A stretch of DNA of 64,000 nt from Turnera subulata. Taxonomy: Eukaryota; Streptophyta; Magnoliopsida; Malpighiales; Passifloraceae. Every line of letters starts with the position of its first letter. The stretch's first letter is position 1. The position numbers and the translations under genes are program-made. This document shows positions 1 through 21,931 of this stretch, piece after piece. The notes under the pieces were generated by a model. That model made no database searches and was not told where the DNA came from. It saw only the letters and a program-made list of their open reading frames with translations. The stretch covers positions 19,535 through 83,534 of the forward strand of contig JAKUCV010002073.1 of NCBI GenBank assembly GCA_028386065.3. Direction: 5' to 3'.

Positions 1-1752
1 CTTCAGCGACAACCACGTGTCACATGCTAAAGCCCTTCCCTCTTCAACTTTATATATGTTATAGATAGGAAAATAGGAAGTGGACAGAGAAGTATAAATA
101 TGTGTATTAAAAGACTATGAAGGAAGGGGAGGGATGTTCTAAATATTAGCACTTAGCATATTTTAACGTTTATGATACATTTTGCATCTCCCTTCTAACA
201 AAAAAAACGATGGTAGAAAGGATCGATTTGAGGAAGGTTGCATGTTCCTGGGCTCGCAGTTTATGAACAAATTTATCATCTAGATTTATCTTCCTTTTTT
301 AGGCTAGTTTTTCTTTTATTGACTTGGTAACTAAATGGAAATTTAATCCTTGCCCAAGAATTTAAGACAAAAGGGGAAGTAAAATGGTCAAATTGGAATT
401 TGTCGGATGGACAACAAAGAAAAAGTGTTTTTAAGAAAAAATGAAGAGAGCATAACACAGATTTTTGCTCCTACATTGAATATAAGAAAAAATAATTGAA
501 GATTCAAAATCACCGATAATTCCGAAAATAGTCCTGACACTGCATATTTGGTATACAAAATCAATCCATGTCAGCAAAATCAAACCTAAATCAGGTACGG
601 AAACTTTTTTCAAGGAAAGAAGAGTGCAATTCAAGGAAACTATTATCATTACCCCTAAAAAATCCAAGTTGGAAACTTTTTCAAAAAAAGTCTGGTCGAT
701 TATGATGACCTAAACATCAGATTACACTGTACAGATATCAATAATCTAATAATTAATTAATAGTGGAAGAGATTAATTAATTAATTAAAGAAGAAAAGTG
801 CATTGATTTAGAAAACCCAATCCGTATTGTGGTGTGTGGCTCTGTGGCGGATTGGGTTTAGATATTTTTCTCCTCCTAAATTCAAAACTTGAAAACTCAA
901 AAGAGCAGAGTTCACCTTTTTAGACTTTTGCCTTTTTTTTATATAATCAAATATAAATATTTGTCCACCAACACCCGCAAAAGAACTCGAGTTCCTATTG
1001 GCCAAAATGCCGGTCACCCGGTACAATGATCGCAACCACACTTGTAATCATACACCTCTTTACAGAAGAGCATTACTCGTTTCAAGTGTATCCCCAATTT
1101 ACTAAAAGAGCCTTTGAGTATCCGGGTATTCTCATAACAGCCATTCTTCCCTATTTTAGCCTTTATATTATTTCTTCATAAAAATTTTCGCCGAAGAAAA
1201 AAAAAAGAAAAAAAACAGTCACAGATTTTGAAATTTCTCGCACTTTCCTTCTCTTTCCTGGAAAATTTTCGATCAGGTAAGAAAAAGAACGTTCTACGCT
1301 CTTCTTCTCTACTTCTTCTTCATCTTCTTCTGCTTCATCTTTCAGCTTGTGCTTCTTTTGTCTCTTCTTAAGGTCAAAGAACGAAAAAAAGCGAAGATAA
1401 AGCAAGGAGCTCCAATGAGCTAGCTCGCTTTGTTTTGGTTACTAAGAAGCTAAGCTAAAAAAAGATTGAAACTTGTGCTTCCCATTCTTTAGCTACTTTA
1501 GATTTGAACTGGAAAGGTTTCGCTTTTCTAAGTTCTGTTGGATTCAGTAGCTCTTTTTTCTGTTTGGTTAATTGAGTTTCAGTTGACTTAAACTGGTAGA
1601 GTTTAGGTTGTTGTTATGTCTTAAGCTGTCTTTGATTGGATTGATGTTGTAACTGTTGTCACATTGTTGTTTTAGTGTTGTTGTATTGGAGTTTTTTTTT
1701 TTTTTGTTTGTAATTAAGAACAATGTTTTTTTTTTTTTTTTTATGTGGTTAG
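1..1752 (+). other. Upstream region and 5' leader of the SAP-like gene
   Basis: No convincing gene is visible here. The short minus-strand reading frames are low-complexity and lack known motifs. The stretch from about 1200 is pyrimidine/purine-rich, as in a plant 5' leader. A good splice donor follows position 1276 (cag/gtaag) and an acceptor (ttag) ends at 1752 directly before the ATG. A 5'-UTR intron of about 476 bp is therefore likely. The T-runs at about 1693-1705 and 1724-1742 would lie inside that intron. Confidence 0.5.
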
Positions 1753-4700
1753 ATGGCGAATAAGGTGGGCGAGGATTTTTATCGAAAACTTTCGAGGAAA
1801 GAGCTTCAGAGCTTGTGCAAGAAATATGGTTTGCCTGCCAGAACTTCTAGCTATGAAATGGCTGAATCGCTGCGGTCTTATTTTCTGGTAATGTGGATAA
1901 TCAATTTTGTCACCCAGCTAGTAATGTTATGACCCGCTTTCTGTGGTTTGTTGAAATTGTGTATATGAGAGCAAAGAATGGTGGAAACTGGTTGATTTTT
2001 GCTCTAGGAACCATATTATGCTAGGGCTTCATATTCAGTGAATTTGATTGTAGCATTTGTGGTTGCATCTGACATTTGAGAATTTCAGAACAAGCAAGGA
2101 AATATAGCGAAAGGGTTTCTGTACAAAATCTAAAGTTTGGTGTTTTTTTAGTATATTTTGCATTTTTTTGGGTTGAATTGCCAGTTTCATTCCGGTGTTA
2201 GATTTGTTATCCAACTTTGTGTTGCTCTAGCTTTTAAACATTCAGTGAAATAGCCGTCCATTCATCTTTTTGTTGAAAGCAGTTTTCTTGTGATAAACCA
2301 AAATCAGGTATCTGAAATTTTGCAGAGGAGGGATTTAAGTGTTTCATCCACCGGTAAGAGCTTCAGTAAAATTCAAGAGGCCCCAGTTCCTACACCTCCA
2401 GTAGTGCCATTACAACCTGAAGCACCACCAGATGTTACTGGGAATGTAACAGGTCGGCACCATATCCCATACAATCAACTCCATATTTTTTAGTGTCTCT
2501 AGCGATGTCATTGTCATCCCAGTGAATATTGGGTAACTTACAGCTTTGTTCCCTACTTCTGTTGCAGATGGCTTTGTTCCAGGTTCGAATCCAGGAGAGA
2601 GGCATGGCATTGGGAGTGGAAATGCTGAATCCGTTAAAGTACAAAGTTGCGCTGGATGTGAAGCTAATAACAAGGTTCAGCCATTTTCTTATGTTTCCAG
2701 TTCTGTATTAAAGATTGTCATAGGAGTTCTCTGGCTTAAAATGCTGCTCCAGTGCCTTACATAATGGAGCCTCTTTCTTTTGGTTGATTTGAAATGCATC
2801 TTAAAAGGGGGCATTTTATTTGTCATTATGCTCGATGAAAGTTGCTGACAAATGGCAAAGAGGTTTTATTTGTATGGGTAACTACAGACCATGGTAGCCT
2901 GTTATTTTTGGACTTGTTTGCATCCTAACCATTCCATACTCGTTATTAAACACCTGACATGTCTGCAGGAAAAATTTGATGGTTTAGCTGAGAATTTGCC
3001 AGAAGCATCCCAGTTGCAGTTTGATTCTCGAGGTGCTGAGACCAGTGTCAACCATTTGGAGCAACCTGTAAACTTGCCTGGCAGGGTACATCTGGGAGAG
3101 GTATCCCAATTTGACTGCAGTCACGCAAATGTTGCTGCCCATCCTGAGGAGGGTGCCTCTCTTTCTATGAAAACTTCTTCTCGAGCTCCTGCCTCTTTTC
3201 AGTTTTACGTCAGTTCAGAACAGGGAATCAAACTTTGTGTTGATTTAAACTCAGGTCCATCAGACTGGATTAACAAATATAGAAATCAGGTTTCTTTATG
3301 TGAAAATGTGAGCTATTCCAGATCTCAAACTTTTCATCAAGAGCTTGGGCGTGTGGGAGAAAATAATAAAAAACTGAAAACGTCCTTTGTTCAGGGTGTG
3401 CATCCTGACCGAGCCATAGATGGGTATGCCCAAAGGGAACCTTCTCCAAGCTCTGTTGTGGAAAATGATGATATAGGGACTGATAAGTCAGGTGGGGGTA
3501 GCAAATCTTTGATGCCTTCGCCCACAGTACCATACAATGCTGATGTAGATGTGTCCAAGTGCTTTGTGGAAAGCCACCAACTTGTCTCATCCAACCCTAA
3601 TACTGATGTAGATAACAATATCATCTCCAACACAGAGTCCAGTATGCAAAATGGGTATGCTGCTGCTCTTGATTCTGACATTACAGATGTACCTGTAGAA
3701 AATACTGCTTGTAATTTTGCTGTAAACTACATTTCTGAAGGGTCAGCAGATGTTACAATAGAGCATCAGAGATCCAAGAACAATGACGAAGTCTGTGAGA
3801 ATTCAAACCTTCAGAACAGTTGTAGTCTTGAAAATAGTAGTGTTAAACTTCCTGGGTACCTACCAAGTCATTCCACAGAGATGCAGTTGTCAGAACCAGA
3901 AAATTATCATGAAGATGCATCAGATAAATTGGTAACTCTAGTTCATTCAAAGCCTAGTGCGGAGAGCGGGCAAGATGCATTAGGCAACTCTAGAGATGAT
4001 GAGCCAAGTGGGAATGATTTGCCAACCTGCTCTGAAGATCAGGTATCATCTTTTTTACTCCATTTCGCAGAGAAAATGCCTACATAGGTGAACTAAAAAT
4101 TGTACATTTATTTGTATATGCCGTAGATTGTAGTGATTCTGGATATAGACATATGACATGTGCTAATGATAGCGTATGGCACAAGTGCTGAGTTGTGATG
4201 TTCTGCCTTTTACAGGACTGGAGCAATGCTGGCAATGGGAGGGAGAGTTCAGTGTACTCTCTATTCTTTACAGACGTCCTTTTTTTTTTTTTATCTGTGT
4301 CAGTTGTTGTTCTAATTATATTTGTTTTTTCTCCTCTCAGATGCTCACAAGTTGAGAACTCAAATGAGAAAACTTGTTTAGTGCCTGGTACCGAGCAACC
4401 AAATAACGAGCTTCACAGAAAGAGGCTACGACTGGAGAATGAGAGTCATAATTCTGGTGGTAATCGTTCCTCAAGAACTTTGAGGAGTGCAAAGCATTTT
4501 GCTGAAGAAGCATTTCCTAGAAGATCAAAGCGGCTTGTCTCTAAGGTTTGTTTCAGAACCATCCTTGTAGAGATATAACTAGTTATTCAAATGGAGAACT
4601 CGTTTAAGTTCGAATTCTTTGCATTGCTGTAGAAAATAGTTTGCCTTTTAATCTGAAGTAGCATGTCTGTGATCATGCATGCTACTTCCTTTTGACTATG

Positions 4701-4816
4701 CCATATATTGACATCAGAAGAGCTGTTTTTGCACAACATGGCTTAGCTTATAGTCACAAATTTCTCTACATTATACTTGTTGGTGATTCCTTTTAATTTT
4801 CCTCTGGCTTCAGTGA
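1753..4816 (+). CDS. SAP-like-domain nuclear protein, function unknown
   Basis: I assembled six coding exons plus a stop exon in phase: 1753-1887, 2308-2452, 2568-2674, 2969-4042, 4216-4253 and 4341-4545, with the TGA at 4814-4816 as the first codon of the last exon. This gives about 568 aa. Residues 10-45 (FYRKLSRKELQSLCKKYGLP and on) read like a SAP-type helix-extension-helix, a fold usually found in DNA-binding or chromatin proteins. The long exon 4 encodes acidic, Ser/Asn-rich, probably disordered sequence. The C-terminus is basic (RKRLRLEN, RRSKRLVSK) and could be a nuclear localisation signal. Exon 2 could instead begin at 2326 without changing frame. The exon 5 donor (after 4253) was chosen because only it keeps the frame into exon 6. 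The SAP assignment is by eye; the biochemical role is unknown. Confidence 0.7.
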
Positions 4817-6500
4817 GTTGACGACGTATCATGCTGGCTGCTTCGCAAAAATTTGCCTAGGAGATATGTGTCTGCCATAGCTTACATTTCTGGTGAGTGA
4901 AATGCTTTTACTCTCTCGCTTCACATAACTTTCTCTATTTTTAGTGTACTAGATTACTTATGATGTCTTTATATTGCAGAACAGTCAAGCAAAAGCTACA
5001 ACTCATTCTTGGATGTGAAAGTTTAATTAGTACCAGTGGTTGGGTATTGTTGCCAACTAAATTGGATCTTTGGGAAGCAAATGATTGGATTGGTGATATA
5101 TGGATCAAGTTTCATTACCTTAGAAAAAATAATAATTTATTGTTTTACAATTCAGGAATAGAAATCCACCAAATCCATTATGGTGTTTACTTTAGATTGT
5201 CTCTTACTCCTTTGATTTGCATTAAATTGTTGTGGTCCTGTCAGTTGACTGTGATTCACGTGGATGTTTATTAACCTTAATGAAAATTTTTTGATTCCTA
5301 CGACATCTGCAAATTGTCTGCAGACCGTTACTTGCATGTCCAGATTTTGGTTTTTCTATAGTACCACCTAATCTGTTTCCAGTGATTTGAGAAGCAACTG
5401 TCTCTAAGCCCAAAGAAGTTGGATCCCGGAAATGGAAACAGCCCTGAGATTCTTTTTCTTCTTACAGTTTCATGGGTCAAAAAGCCTATGTTGATACAGA
5501 ACGGGCATAACACCCACTCAAGATCATTTCTTTAACTACTTTCAACTTTGGTTCAAGAAAAAAAATGAATTTTAACTGGAAGACAGGAAGATTCAGACAG
5601 CCAAGATAGCTTAGTTACTGATTTGATACGAACAGAATTATTCTTTATTAGTAGTATATGACTATGACACCACAGACTAAGCCGATATAGTCTTAAAATC
5701 TTGTAATTATTATGGATGATGAGACTTCAAATTTGAATTTGGATGAGGGTGATATTTAGTTAATAACTAATTTTCCACACCAGATAATTCATCTGACAAA
5801 TTGAATACTTATGAGAAATTTTCCTAACCAATGAATTCTATTAGTACGAAAATAATACAGGATTACTTAGAGCAAGACAATAATAAGACACAAAAAAATA
5901 AAAAATAAAAATAAAAAGGGAAAAAGACAAGAACACTTGATCACATGGAGGAGTTGGCAAGGGTCACTTCAACTCAAGAACTTTTGCACAAACACGATAG
6001 GCCAAAACTGGGTTTCGTGGAGGGGACGACCGATGACCCGAAAACCCGGGGATGCATAGTTTTCATGTAATAAAAAAAGAAAAAGAGGGAGTCATTTGAT
6101 TTGATCGCAGCAGCATTAGGACCAAAGAAGATGGCATTAGACCAGGCGACACACTTTGGCTTGTGTGCAACACAACAATTATTCAAACCAAGCAGCATTG
6201 GAGCCTTAAAAAAAGTTAGTAGTAGCAGTAGTACTATACTACTATGTGAGAAAGAAGAGAAGGAAAAAGAAATTCTATTCAATTTTTTTTAAAAAAAAAG
6301 TGCAGCAGTTTAGGCAGAAAAAGATCAAATTGCATTAACTTCTCATTTATTGTCTTCACCTGCACTCGCCCATATTGAGAAGCTGCAGTTTTATGGACAT
6401 TTAATGCACTACCCCTCTCCTCCCTCTCTCTCTTGCCTGAAACAACAATACTCCTGCAACCACCAGTGACAAACAAACCCATCTCACCTTCAGCTTTTTC
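4817..6500. other. 3' UTR of SAP-like gene and intergenic DNA
   Basis: The first few hundred bases probably form the 3' UTR. Splice-like signals around 4892 and 4979 suggest it may contain introns. The rest is AT-rich and I recognise no conserved protein, RNA or repeat in it. The 104-aa open frame at 4960-5274 has no recognisable motif and is not called. Confidence 0.5.
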
Positions 6501-7205
6501 TTCTCTTCAAGAATTCCTCCGTCAAAACCCCCACCTTTGTCTATCCCTACTAACGTGGAAAAAAAAAGATTACAACTTTGGCCAGAAATGAGGTGTTGTT
6601 GACCGGTGAATTTGAGAAAAAGCTAAGTGGTGGTTGCTTCAAAGGGTGATATCCTGTGCTTGTTTCTTGATCCAGGGCTGCAAATTATCTCTCGTCCTGG
6701 AGTTATTTGTTGTGTTCTTTTACAGCAGGAGAGTAACAGCATTGCACCCGGAGCATCAGAAGTAACTCGGTTCATGGCGAGGTGTTGATGGGATTGTGGA
6801 GCATCTTTTCTGTAAAGTTGAATTCTTTCATGTGGGTTTTGGTGAGTTTCGTTGAAAAGCAATAGCAACAAGTGTGTTTCTTTGTCCACATTTTTCTACT
6901 CCATGCACTCTTTCGTCTTTGATGCTTATTTAAAGGAGCTTTTTTTTGTTCATGTTCCTTTTGCTTCAGCAATGGATATATGAGACCATATAATGGTCGT
7001 TTACCGTAATTCTTGATGGTATCTGGCAGAGCTATTTAGCTTTGTAACTATAGATGCAGCAATTTTTTGCATCTTGGTTTGAGAGAGTAGCATGCAAGTC
7101 ACAGTCAATGAAGTGCTTGTCTACAGTCTAGCATTGGTGGGATTTTAGCAGAACATAAAGGGTTGGTGACTTTTCAGGAGCCTTCTACTTCTTGGTTGGG
7201 CTTAT
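6501..7205 (+). other. Probable promoter/5' leader of the ACR4-like kinase
   Basis: This is a C/T-rich stretch around 6410-6440 followed by AT-rich sequence leading to the kinase ATG. Several short upstream ATGs occur (for example at 7092 in the last 150 bp), so the leader could carry small upstream ORFs if transcription starts before about 7000. No clear TATA box was assigned. Confidence 0.35.
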
Positions 7206-9965
7206 GTGATGGGATTTCTCAGCCATCTGGTTAGAGATTTCGCTGCCTGGGTCTTGAAGATTGGCGGGTGGAATGCTCGACTTCTGTTCCATTTTGTGGT
7301 TCTGTCAGATGTATGGCGGTTAGTGTCTGGTCTAGGTTCCATGTCTTCCATAGCCATCTCTTATGGTGAGAATGGACCTGTATTTTGTGGTATGAAATCA
7401 GATGGGTCTCATCTTGCAAACTGTTATGGCTCAAACTCGGCTATAATCTATGAGGCTCCAGCGCATTTGCCTTTTGTTGGTCTAACTGCTGGCGATGGCT
7501 TTGTTTGTGGTCTTCTAATGAAATCTAACCAACCCTATTGTTGGGGAAGTAGCGGCTACATCCAAACAGGTACTCCTCAACCTATGATTAAAGGAGCTGA
7601 GTATGTAGAAATCAGTGCAGGGGATTACCATTTATGTGGCTTGAGAAAGCCCTTAACGGGCAGGCACAGGAATTATTCTCTTGTTGATTGCTGGGGATAT
7701 AACATGACCAGAAACCATGTTTTCGACGGGCAGATTCAATCAATCTCTGCTGGTTCTGTGTTCAACTGTGGGTTGTTCTCTCAGAATAGGACTGTGTTTT
7801 GCTGGGGTGATGAGACTAATAGCCACGTAATAAGCTTAATTCCTAAACAAATGAGGTTTCAAAAGATTTCTGCTGGTGGGTATCATGTTTGTGGGATTTT
7901 GGAAGGGGTAAACTCTAGAGCATTTTGTTGGGGAAGGAGCTTGGACCTTGAAGAAGAGATTTCGGTAGCGTATTCTAATCAAGGGAATGTTGATTTACCC
8001 CCACAGGATCCTATGTTCTCGGTTGTGGGAGGAAAGTTTCATGCATGCGGAATCAAGAGTTATGACCGGGGGGTAGTTTGTTGGGGTTATATTGTAAAGT
8101 CGAGCACTACAGCTCCTACTAGCATCCAAGTCTATGAAATTGCTGCTGGAGACTATTTCACTTGTGGAATTCTTGCTGAAAAGTCCCTACTACCTGTTTG
8201 CTGGGGTCATGGATTCCCTAGCTCTCTCCCTATAGCTGTGTCACCAGTAGTTTGCAGGACTTCTCCTTGTGCTCCTGGCTTCTATGAATTTAACAATGAC
8301 AGTGCGCCTTGCCAGCCTCCTGATGCTCATGTCTGCTTGCCCTGTAGTAATGGTTGTCCTGCTGAAATGTACCAAAAAACTGAATGCACTTTGAAATCGG
8401 ATCGTCAGTGTGATTATAATTGTTCAGGGTGCAACTCAGTAGAATGTTTCTCAAAGTGTTCTTCTTTGTATTCCAACTTTGACAAAGGAAAGAAGGATGG
8501 GAGGTTCTGGTCATTTCAACTACCGATCATTGTCGCAGAGATTGCCTTCGCTGTGTTCTTGGTGGTGGTTGTATCAACAACTGCCGTCTTGTATGTTCGA
8601 TACAAGTTGAGGAACTGCCAGTGCTCAGCAAAAGCTAAATCCAAGAAAAACAATGGGAGTGGTTCTTCATTTCCTAAAGATAATGGAAAGATCCGTCCTG
8701 ATTTGGATGAGATGAAGATGAGGAGAGCACAGATGTTCACTTATGAGGAACTTGAGAGGGCTACTTGTGGGTTCAAAGAGGAATCCATAGTGGGAAAAGG
8801 AAGCTTCTCTTGTGTCTATAAAGGGGTATTGAAGGATGGGACAGTAGTTGCAGTTAAGAAGGCGGTAGTGTCATCCGATAAGCAGAAAAACTCCAGGGAA
8901 TTCCACACCGAGCTTGATTTGCTATCAAGACTAAACCATGCTCATTTGCTCAATCTGCTCGGCTACTGTGAAGAAGGAGGTGAAAGGCTACTGGTGTACG
9001 AGTTCATGGCTCATGGGTCCTTGCACCAGCACCTTCATGGGAAGAACGCAGCCTTAAAAGAGCAATTGGATTGGGTTAGAAGGGTTACTATCGCAGTCCA
9101 AGCCGCTCGGGGCATTGAATACTTGCATGGTTATGCTTGTCCACCTGTTATTCATCGAGACATCAAATCTTCAAACATTCTCATTGACGAAGAACACAAT
9201 GCTCGAGTGTCTGATTTCGGTCTCTCCTTGTTAGGACCAGCCGACAGTAGCTCACCATTAGCTGAGCTTCCTGCAGGAACTCTTGGCTATCTTGACCCTG
9301 AATACTATAGGCTTCACTACCTTACAACCAAATCCGACGTGTACAGCTTTGGTGTTCTGCTTTTGGAAATCTTAAGCGGCAGGAAAGCCATAGACATGCA
9401 GTTCGAAGAAGGGAATATAGTGGAATGGGCAGTTCCTCTGATCAAAGCCGGAGACATATCAGCAATCTTGGACCCGGTCCTGAAGCCACCAAATGATATT
9501 GAAGCTTTGAAAAGGATAGCAAACGTGGCCTGCAAGTGTGTGAGAATGAGAGGGAAGGAGAGGCCATCAATGGATAAAGTAACAACAGCCTTGGAACGTG
9601 CACTTGCTCAGCTGATGGGAAGTCCGTGTAATGAACAACCAATCTTGCCTACTGAGGTTGTCCTAGGGAGCAGTAGGATGCACAAGAAATCCTCACAGAG
9701 GTCTTCAAATAGATCAGAAACTGATGTGGCGGATGGTGAAGACCAGAGGATAGAGTTTCGAGCTCCTTCATGGATTACATTTCCAAGTGTTACATCATCC
9801 CAGGGCAGGAAGTCCTCGGTCTCAGAGGCAGATGTTGATGGGAAGACCTCAGCTAGGAATTTGGGTTTTGTGGGGAGTGCTGGTGGGGATGCTTTGAGGA
9901 GTTTGGAGGAGGAGATTGGACCTGCTTCTCCTCAAGAAAGCTTGTTCTTGCAGCACAATTTCTGA
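7206..9965 (+). CDS. ACR4: CRINKLY4-family receptor-like kinase (ACR4 type)
   Basis: This is a single intronless ORF of 919 aa, close to the usual length of ACR4/CR4. After a hydrophobic N-terminus (signal peptide within about residues 1-45, ending near GLGSMSSIAISYG) come RCC1-like 'crinkly' repeats rich in CWG and CG motifs (about 50-355). A Cys-rich TNFR-like segment follows (about 355-425), then a transmembrane helix near 438-468. The Ser/Thr kinase domain starts at FTYEELERA (about 511), with VAVKK lysine 551, HRDIKSSN aspartate 652 and DFG aspartate 670 all intact, so it should be catalytically active. The tail has ITFPSVTSSQ and ends EEEIGPASPQESLFLQHNF. In Arabidopsis this plasma-membrane receptor controls epidermal and root-tip cell division and perceives CLE peptides; that role is inferred by family. 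The next Met is residue 2, so the start is uncertain by one codon. Confidence 0.95.
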   Translation: MMGFLSHLVRDFAAWVLKIGGWNARLLFHFVVLSDVWRLVSGLGSMSSIAISYGENGPVFCGMKSDGSHLANCYGSNSAIIYEAPAHLPFVGLTAGDGFVCGLLMKSNQPYCWGSSGYIQTGTPQPMIKGAEYVEISAGDYHLCGLRKPLTGRHRNYSLVDCWGYNMTRNHVFDGQIQSISAGSVFNCGLFSQNRTVFCWGDETNSHVISLIPKQMRFQKISAGGYHVCGILEGVNSRAFCWGRSLDLEEEISVAYSNQGNVDLPPQDPMFSVVGGKFHACGIKSYDRGVVCWGYIVKSSTTAPTSIQVYEIAAGDYFTCGILAEKSLLPVCWGHGFPSSLPIAVSPVVCRTSPCAPGFYEFNNDSAPCQPPDAHVCLPCSNGCPAEMYQKTECTLKSDRQCDYNCSGCNSVECFSKCSSLYSNFDKGKKDGRFWSFQLPIIVAEIAFAVFLVVVVSTTAVLYVRYKLRNCQCSAKAKSKKNNGSGSSFPKDNGKIRPDLDEMKMRRAQMFTYEELERATCGFKEESIVGKGSFSCVYKGVLKDGTVVAVKKAVVSSDKQKNSREFHTELDLLSRLNHAHLLNLLGYCEEGGERLLVYEFMAHGSLHQHLHGKNAALKEQLDWVRRVTIAVQAARGIEYLHGYACPPVIHRDIKSSNILIDEEHNARVSDFGLSLLGPADSSSPLAELPAGTLGYLDPEYYRLHYLTTKSDVYSFGVLLLEILSGRKAIDMQFEEGNIVEWAVPLIKAGDISAILDPVLKPPNDIEALKRIANVACKCVRMRGKERPSMDKVTTALERALAQLMGSPCNEQPILPTEVVLGSSRMHKKSSQRSSNRSETDVADGEDQRIEFRAPSWITFPSVTSSQGRKSSVSEADVDGKTSARNLGFVGSAGGDALRSLEEEIGPASPQESLFLQHNF

Positions 9966-10476
9966 AAAAAAAAAATAACCCTCCAGCACAGTCGAAATTC
10001 TTGATTTTGTGGTGTTGTGCATTTTAGTTTCTTCTTTTGATTTTAGGATGAAAAAATGTAGAGGAGGAGGAGGGTAATTTTCTGGATTGCTAGTGCTGCC
10101 ATTACGGCTACTTGTATGACTACCAGTTGTTATTTTGTAACTCTAAGCAGGCCATTTATGTATTCAATTCTAACAATTGTTTTTATCTTCAGCTCCTTTC
10201 TTGCAAATTATATTGGAACAACAGGCAGGCTCGTGTGAATTTATTTTATGATAACATCAAAAGCTAAATATATGAAAAAAAAAGTAACTGTTATATAAAG
10301 AAATTAGTAGCGGTTAAAGAATATGAAAAAGAATTACTCATTGATAAAAACTGATTTTTGATGGCATCAGTATGAATATAAAACATTGCTAAACTGATAG
10401 ATGCCTAAACCTGTTTGGTGATATCATCACTAGGCCAGTAGAAAGAAAAATTTTAAAAATTAATGGCACAAACTTC
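9966..10476. other. 3' UTR of ACR4-like gene and spacer
   Basis: The first about 225 bases are the likely 3' UTR, with T-rich and AATTGTTTT-type sequence near 10160-10190 where plant polyadenylation would fit. The remainder up to the tRNA is AT-rich with no recognisable feature. Confidence 0.4.
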
Positions 10477-10548
10477 TGCCCCCACGCAGGATCGAACTAC
10501 GGACCTCCAGTTTACAAGACTGGCGCTCTACCACTGAGCTATAAGGGC
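10477..10548 (-). tRNA. tRNA-Thr (anticodon UGU)
   Basis: The reverse complement folds as a standard 72-nt tRNA without intron. The acceptor stem is GCCCTTA against TGGGGGC with two G-U wobbles, followed by the discriminator A. The D-arm contains AGCTCAGTGGTAGAGC, which serves as A box. The anticodon stem CCAGT/ACTGG closes the loop CTTGTAA, giving anticodon TGT (threonine, ACA codons). The T-arm contains GTAGTTCGATCCTGC, the B box. It sits alone between two protein genes. The nuclear type is inferred because the sequence does not resemble chloroplast trnT. Confidence 0.93.
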
Positions 10549-11345
10549 CGACACATTTAGCCTTCGACTAGGTATTTTCTTCAAACCTGCCAACTCAAGC
10601 GCTGACTGACCTTACTATTTGAATTGTAATGTGCTAGTTGGGCTATCTTATGTAAGTATTCTAGTTAATTAATTATATATATGCTTCGACCAAAAAGTAA
10701 CCATTTTGTTTTTATTTATTCGATATTGAAATTCTTTATTGGTGAAAGAAATAATTACTTTTTTTCTATGGAGATGGTATTCGAAAAGGGATAATCATTT
10801 AAGTAATAAATAATAATCACCAATTTATTAATATTTGTTTTGTTGTTCAGTGGTGCAATTTAGCCTGAGAGTTTTAAAGTTTGTGCAGCCACAAATGGAA
10901 ATCGATGAGCAAATGTAAGATAGTCAAGGTATTTTGCAATTGTCTAGAAAGCAATGCTTGGTCAATTAACTATACATTAAGCTCTCACAATCAATATACT
11001 GCTAACAAGTTCCAAAGGCATTAGTTAAGAAAATATTAATACATTCCAATTTTAGGGTTTAGGATTTTAAGATTAAGGTTTAATAGAAGCGGCATCCCCA
11101 TTATGCTTGAAGGCATCGTTAAAGACTGACGAGCAAATTTTTTTTTTTTTTTTTTTTTAGGAAAAGACGAGTAAATATTTACAACAGCAATGTTTGGAGA
11201 AGGTTTGTGAAAAAATTTCCCCATGAAAACTGGTAAATCGCCAAAAAGAAATAATACCCTTCCTCTATTCGGAAGCCAGCAACTCCATTTCCAAGTCTTC
11301 AGCCGCTAATAGAAAACTGATGCTAGCCTTGGGGGCCTCTGGGGG
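10549..11345. other. Intergenic spacer
   Basis: AT-rich sequence without a recognisable gene. A long T-run (about 11137-11158) may be the tail of an old retroelement insertion, but no matching flanking repeat was found. The right end is the probable 3' UTR of GCN2. Confidence 0.4.
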
Positions 11346-20489
<9,144 letters not shown>

Positions 20490-21930
20490 TTCCTTCTTAT
20501 GGTTCTCTGTGGGGGGATGGATCGGGGATTTGATGGCCAATAAACGGAGTTTTGATAGAGATGGCGTTAGAGGAGGATTTTTGTTGGGGTTTTGTTTTGT
20601 GTTCAGTGAAGGTTTTAACGTTTAGTTTAGTTTTATTTATCTGCCGCTGCGGGAAAAAACTGTTTTGCTTGGTGGCCTTAAATACTGTGCGGGGAAGGGG
20701 GGAATGGTCTTCTTTGGTTGTTGACTTTGTTTGCTCATTTGCTGCTATGTGCGCTTTGAAGTTCATTCCTAAGGAGCAAAACGACGTGGCAGTGGGCTTC
20801 AACGGCTCTGAAAAACGGGTCATTCTCCGGAAGGGAAGAGGAAAAAAATGACATGAGAAGAGAAAGGGCCATTGGTTGTTTTGGTTGGGGATGGCAATAA
20901 TATGGTATTAGTCTCCAACATAATTTAAGAATTATTTAATCTCGTTGGTATTTGTTTAAGACTACAGGGAATAAAAAATACCCATTATTTATTAACTTAT
21001 ATTAAATATTGGTATTTCTTCCTATAGAAATGTGAAGTTTTATGCTACATATAAAAAAAACAACTAATAAGTAGGTGATGCTATAGTTTCGTACTATATT
21101 AGTTAGTTTAATATCCTTTCATTTAAACCTAAAAAAAGAAGGTAACATTTTAACATTATATCTTCCTCATAGGCAAAACAATTCACTAGGATATCAGTAG
21201 ACATCCTAGCACGTCAAACATCATAATTTTAAAAAATACTAAGCTCAAACAACCAACACCCAGTGTGGAAAGACCATATTTAGCCGCAACACACTATAGA
21301 ATTTGACTGAAAATATCGGGATTCAAACCCGAATCCTAAAGATAGTGGGCTAAAAGGCTCAACCACTTAACTACCAGTCCTCGTGTTAATTAATATCCTA
21401 TTATGCAATAGCATGTTATTACTTATTAGTCTGTATTTTCTAAACTTCATCACGTTTAAAAAAATTCAACAACTCCCATAAACCTTTTTACAAGGAATGG
21501 AATCATGTTCTCATATCGAAAGAATAAATTCCTTGTTTGTGTATCTTCCCTGTACCGTACAATCAATTTTTACCTCCACCAAATGCTAAAAACTAAAAAC
21601 ACACGAAGAAAATAATCACGAAGAAAATAAAACAAGTAGTATTGTCAAACTCCACAAAAAGCTCGTTCATTTGAACAAAAAGAATATAAAAACAAAGTCA
21701 AAATTATATTAATTTATGACAGAGTTAAACTAGCATTGGACAAATTTATATACTCCACTGATGACAAAATTGTTAAGTAACAAATTGAGATATTCCCCAA
21801 CCGTAATCAGTAACACCACCCGAGATGGACAACTATCATGATACCGAATGGACAAAAAAAAATATTGTTGAGCAACGTAATACAGGCCGAAGAACTACAC
21901 GGAGATGGTCGGTCTATCGACTTACCATAA
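20490..21930. other. GCN2 5' region and AT-rich intergenic DNA
   Basis: 20490-20850 is the likely GCN2 leader and promoter. From about 20880 to 21800 the DNA is AT-rich, with no convincing coding sequence. Short open frames on the plus strand (20552-20851) have no known motif and overlap the GCN2 leader in antisense. Confidence 0.4.
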
Positions 21931-21931
21931 A

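Noticed and set aside
1163..1405. Minus-strand 80-aa frame rich in Glu/Lys
   Set aside because: It is the antisense of the low-complexity pyrimidine leader of the SAP-like gene; no conserved motif.
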